Source of the DNA: Candidatus Stackebrandtia excrementipullorum
GTDB taxonomy: Bacteria > Actinomycetota > Actinomycetes > Mycobacteriales > Micromonosporaceae
Length of the DNA stretch: 64,000 nucleotides
Direction of reading: 5' to 3'
Assembly: GCA_019113825.1 (NCBI GenBank)
Contig: DXGR01000102.1
Location: 16,970-80,969, forward strand
Within the stretch, counting starts at the first letter, position 1, and each line of letters opens with the position of its first letter. The notes below the pieces were generated by a model, which made no database searches, was not told the DNA's origin, and saw nothing but the letters and a program-made list of their open reading frames with translations. Positions 61,473 through 64,000 of this stretch are shown one piece after another. The translations under genes were made by a program, and so were the position numbers.

Positions 61473-63530
61473 GTGACCGACACCGTGAACCCTTTCCTTC
61501 TTCCCAGTACGCTGCCATACGAGCTTCCACCCTTCGACACGATAGAGGAATCTCACTATCTGCCCGCGGTGGAACAGGGCATGGCCGAACACCTCGACGA
61601 AGTCGAGGCCATCGCGACCAACACCGAGGCACCCACGTTCACCAATACCGTCGAGGCACTGGAACGCGCCGGCACCACGTTGGGACGAGTTGTTCGTGTC
61701 TTTCGGTCGGTGACGGTAGCCAACACCAACGCGACGTTGCGGGAGCTTCAACAGAAGATCGCCCCCGCGTTGGCGGCTCACCTGGACCGCATCCACCTCG
61801 ACGAGCGGCTCTACCGACGTATCGACGACCTGTATCAGCGCCGCGACGAGCTCACGCTCGACGACGAACAGCGGTGGCTGCTACAACGCCATCACCTGAA
61901 ACTGGTACGTGCGGGTGCTCAGCTGTCTGCCGAAGACAAGGAAACGTTGAAACGGCTCAACACCGAGCTGTCGACTCTGTCCACGCGTTTCTCGCAACAG
62001 CAGCTCGCGGGCACCAACGAGGCCGCAGTCGTGCTGGAGGGTGACGAGGTCGACGGGATGTCCGACGACGCGATCGCCACCGCCGCGGCCGCCGCCACAA
62101 CGCGCGGTCTCGACGGCAAATACCTGCTCACCTTCTCCAACTTCACGGTGCACCCTCAGTTGGCGAATCTGACCGACCCCGACGTGCGTCGACGCGTCTA
62201 CGAGGCATCAACCGGCCGAGGAAACTCCGGTGGCGACAGCGACACTTCCGCGACCCTCCTGCGGATGGTGAGGCTACGCGCCGAACGTGCCCGGCTTCTC
62301 GGATACGCCAACCACGCCGAGTACGTCATCGCCGACCAGACCGCCGGGAGCCTCCAAGCGGCGTCGGACATGCTGCGGCGCCTGGCGCCGGCGGCCGTGG
62401 CGAACCTGCGGGTCGAAGCGGCCGACCGCGCGGCCGTTCTGGGGCAGGAGAGCATCGCACCTCACGACTGGTCGTATGCCACCGAGAAACTGCGTAAACA
62501 GCGGTACAACTTCGATACCGGCGGGCTGCGTCCGTACCTGGAGTTGGAACGCGTGTTGCGCGACGGTGTGTTCTATGCGGCCCAACAGGTGTACGGCGTG
62601 ACCTTCACCGAACGTACCGATCTGCGGTCGTATCTGCCCGAGGTGCGGGTTTTCGAGGTCTTCGACGCCGACGGATCCGCGTTGGGGCTGTTCTGTGCCG
62701 ATTTCTTCACTCGCGACTCCAAAAACGGCGGAGCATGGATGAACTCGTTCGTCGACCAATCGCGCCTGTTGGGGCAGAAGGCGGTGGTGTCCAACAACCT
62801 CAACATTCCCAAGCCACCCGACGGGCAGAAGGCTCTGCTGACGTTCGCGGAGGTCACGACGATGTTCCACGAGTTCGGGCACGCTCTCCACGGCCTGTTC
62901 TCGGACGTGACCTACCCGACGTTCGCGGGAACGGCGGTGCCGCGTGACTTTGTGGAGTTCCCCTCCCAGGTCAATGAAATGTGGTCGACGTGGCCGCAGG
63001 TCTTGAACAACTACGCCAGGCATCACGAAACCGGTGAGCCCATGCCCGGCGAGCTGGTGGACCGCCTCATCGCGTCACGGCAGCTCAACGAAGGCTTCGC
63101 GACGACCGAGTATCTGGCGTCGGCGCTGCTCGACCTGGCGTGGCACTCGTTGTCGGTCGAGGAGATTCCCGAGGGGGACGATCCGGGTGAAGTCGTCGCG
63201 CGGTTCGAGGAACAGGCCCTCGAGGAGGCCGGTGTCCTCGTTGACGAGGTGGCCCCACGGTACCGGTCGACGTATTTCGGCCATATTTTCGCCGGCGGAT
63301 ACTCGGCCGGGTACTACTCCTACATCTGGAGCCAGGTTCTCGACGCCGACACCGTCTCGTGGTTTGAGGACAACGGCGGCCTCAGCCGGGCCAACGGCGA
63401 CCGTTTCCGGAAGCTGCTGCTGTCGCGTGGAGGCAGTAAGGACCCGATGCAGCAGTTCCGCGACTTCGCCGGACGTGACCCGCGTATTGAGCCCCTGCTA
63501 CGCAAACGCGGTCTCGACGCGGCGTTGTAA
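61473..63530 (+). CDS. dcp: M3 family peptidyl-dipeptidase (Dcp type)
   Basis: A 685-residue metallopeptidase close in length to E. coli Dcp (681). It opens NPFLLPSTLPYELPPFDTI. The zinc site HEFGHALHG is near residue 468, with the third ligand Glu in the downstream EFPSQVNEMW region. The HIFAGGYSAGYYSYIWSQVLDAD stretch near residue 610 is the substrate-binding loop. It removes C-terminal dipeptides from oligopeptides, fitting with the Tricorn homologue as a second peptide-trimming enzyme. GTG 61473 is fixed by the -10 seven bases upstream. Confidence 0.94.
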   Translation: MTDTVNPFLLPSTLPYELPPFDTIEESHYLPAVEQGMAEHLDEVEAIATNTEAPTFTNTVEALERAGTTLGRVVRVFRSVTVANTNATLRELQQKIAPALAAHLDRIHLDERLYRRIDDLYQRRDELTLDDEQRWLLQRHHLKLVRAGAQLSAEDKETLKRLNTELSTLSTRFSQQQLAGTNEAAVVLEGDEVDGMSDDAIATAAAAATTRGLDGKYLLTFSNFTVHPQLANLTDPDVRRRVYEASTGRGNSGGDSDTSATLLRMVRLRAERARLLGYANHAEYVIADQTAGSLQAASDMLRRLAPAAVANLRVEAADRAAVLGQESIAPHDWSYATEKLRKQRYNFDTGGLRPYLELERVLRDGVFYAAQQVYGVTFTERTDLRSYLPEVRVFEVFDADGSALGLFCADFFTRDSKNGGAWMNSFVDQSRLLGQKAVVSNNLNIPKPPDGQKALLTFAEVTTMFHEFGHALHGLFSDVTYPTFAGTAVPRDFVEFPSQVNEMWSTWPQVLNNYARHHETGEPMPGELVDRLIASRQLNEGFATTEYLASALLDLAWHSLSVEEIPEGDDPGEVVARFEEQALEEAGVLVDEVAPRYRSTYFGHIFAGGYSAGYYSYIWSQVLDADTVSWFEDNGGLSRANGDRFRKLLLSRGGSKDPMQQFRDFAGRDPRIEPLLRKRGLDAAL

Positions 63531-63557
63531 AGCACGCGGGGCAATCTTCGAGTGAAG

Positions 63558-63592
63558 ACGGTGCCGCGGCCCATGCAGGGCCGCGGCACCGT
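63558..63592. terminator. bidirectional terminator after dcp
   Basis: A perfect 15-bp stem, 63558-63572 with 63578-63592, with a five-base loop between two converging genes. Confidence 0.85.
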
Positions 63593-63596
63593 GTGT

Positions 63597-64000
63597 TCAG
63601 CGCGCTACCGCTCGAGCGTCGAACCAGGCCGAAGTCCTTCGCTGCGCCACGAGGACGACGATGCTCGCACCGACGCCTATCGCGAGCAGCGACACCATAA
63701 GAGACAGAACCGCCGACGTCGATGCCCCCATGTGGAATACGAGCGGAAAGACCGACACAACCCTCGAGAGGGCGATATAACCGCCCACAGCCGCCAACGT
63801 CCACCGAGCCACCGTGCTGCCGGTCAGGAACATGACCCCGGCGATGACGGTCGCCGCACCGATGAGGAGCCACATCATGCCCTCCATGACGTGGATAATT
63901 CCGGCGCCGTTGAACAGTCGGTAAAACCAGAATCCCGCGAACAGAACCTGGACGGCTCCGACCAGGATCGAGAGCACCGACGCGACGACGACGGTGACCG
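63597..64000 (-). CDS. membrane protein, 5' end beyond the window
   Basis: At least 126 residues from GTG 63977, but the frame stays open to the window edge (VTVVVASVLSILVG), so the true start is probably outside. There are about four hydrophobic segments (VLFAGFWFYRLFNGAG..., MMWLLIGAATVIAGVMFL, LAAVGGYIALSRVVSVFPLVF, LSLMVSLLAIGVGASIVVLVA) and a short basic tail. No family is recognised. Confidence 0.65.
   Translation of the reverse strand, partial: VTVVVASVLSILVGAVQVLFAGFWFYRLFNGAGIIHVMEGMMWLLIGAATVIAGVMFLTGSTVARWTLAAVGGYIALSRVVSVFPLVFHMGASTSAVLSLMVSLLAIGVGASIVVLVAQRRTSAWFDARAVAR

Noticed and set aside
61425..61796. Extension of the large hypothetical protein upstream
   Set aside because: It is antisense to the start of the M3 peptidase and has no domain character.
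1..64000. tRNA genes, CRISPR arrays, IS elements or prophage
   Set aside because: No T-loop-like consensus in a cloverleaf, no regularly spaced repeats, and no transposase, integrase or phage structural gene was seen on either strand.

Overview
The window is a GC-rich actinobacterial chromosome segment. The order lipB-lipA-DUF4191-RDD-glnA-glnE-glnA2-panB matches the conserved core of many Actinobacteria, and an F420-dependent NADP reductase fits that phylum. Many proteins are acidic and GTG starts are common, so a member of the Glycomycetaceae (Stackebrandtia/Haloglycomyces-like) is a plausible guess, but the sequence alone does not prove it. I see no prophage, IS element, CRISPR array, tRNA or rRNA. 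The only structural RNAs supported are RNase P RNA and a T-box riboswitch.

Layout. 1-3.3 kb: a Nif3-family gene (cut by the window edge), an XRE regulator and an orphan amino-acid-binding lipoprotein. 3.5-5.9 kb: lipB, converging on an archaeal-type aspartyl-tRNA synthetase. That synthetase lies behind a complete T-box leader with a GAC (Asp) specifier and a Shine-Dalgarno sequestrator. 6-11 kb: a long PIMT-family methyltransferase, a small Asp-Gly/calcium-loop protein and a Tricorn protease homologue. 11.2-24.3 kb: lipA, DUF4191, RDD protein, glutamine synthetase I with a GlnR-type operator, a penicillin-acylase-like hydrolase, glnE, an amidotransferase, LD-carboxypeptidase, a second glutamine synthetase-like gene and an F420/NADP reductase. 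24.3-34.2 kb: a metal-receptor-like protein, TVP38 membrane protein, panB, a frame-disrupted M20 peptidase, a divergent aminotransferase/LysR pair and a divergent ROK/MFS pair. 34.2-40.7 kb: nadE, a phosphonate-type ABC operon (phnD-phnC-fused phnE) and a TauE-type permease. 40.7-43.4 kb: rnpB, a Gfo/Idh/MocA oxidoreductase and purC. 43.4-52.3 kb: membrane proteins and two two-component systems; the second is divergent from an operon encoding a LolA-like secreted protein plus an ABC exporter. 52.3-64 kb: a double-Nudix protein, an overlapping echA-methyltransferase-acetyltransferase operon, two secreted hydrolases, an ABC ATPase, a large conserved hypothetical coupled to a GT2 glycosyltransferase, an M3 peptidase and a partial membrane protein.

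How the parts work together. Nitrogen assimilation is the main theme: glnA keeps the Tyr modified by GlnE, glnE is about 3 kb away, and a four-element GlnR-like operator precedes glnA. Lipoylation (lipB, lipA) and cofactor synthesis (panB, nadE) are also represented. At least fifteen genes have a TANNNT -10 hexamer 6-8 nt before the start codon, the signature of leaderless transcripts; I used this to choose several starts.

Most unusual features: the aspartate T-box on an extra synthetase, the neighbouring PIMT-like enzyme and Asp-Gly-repeat protein (possible aspartimide chemistry, speculative), and a double frameshift in the M20 peptidase.
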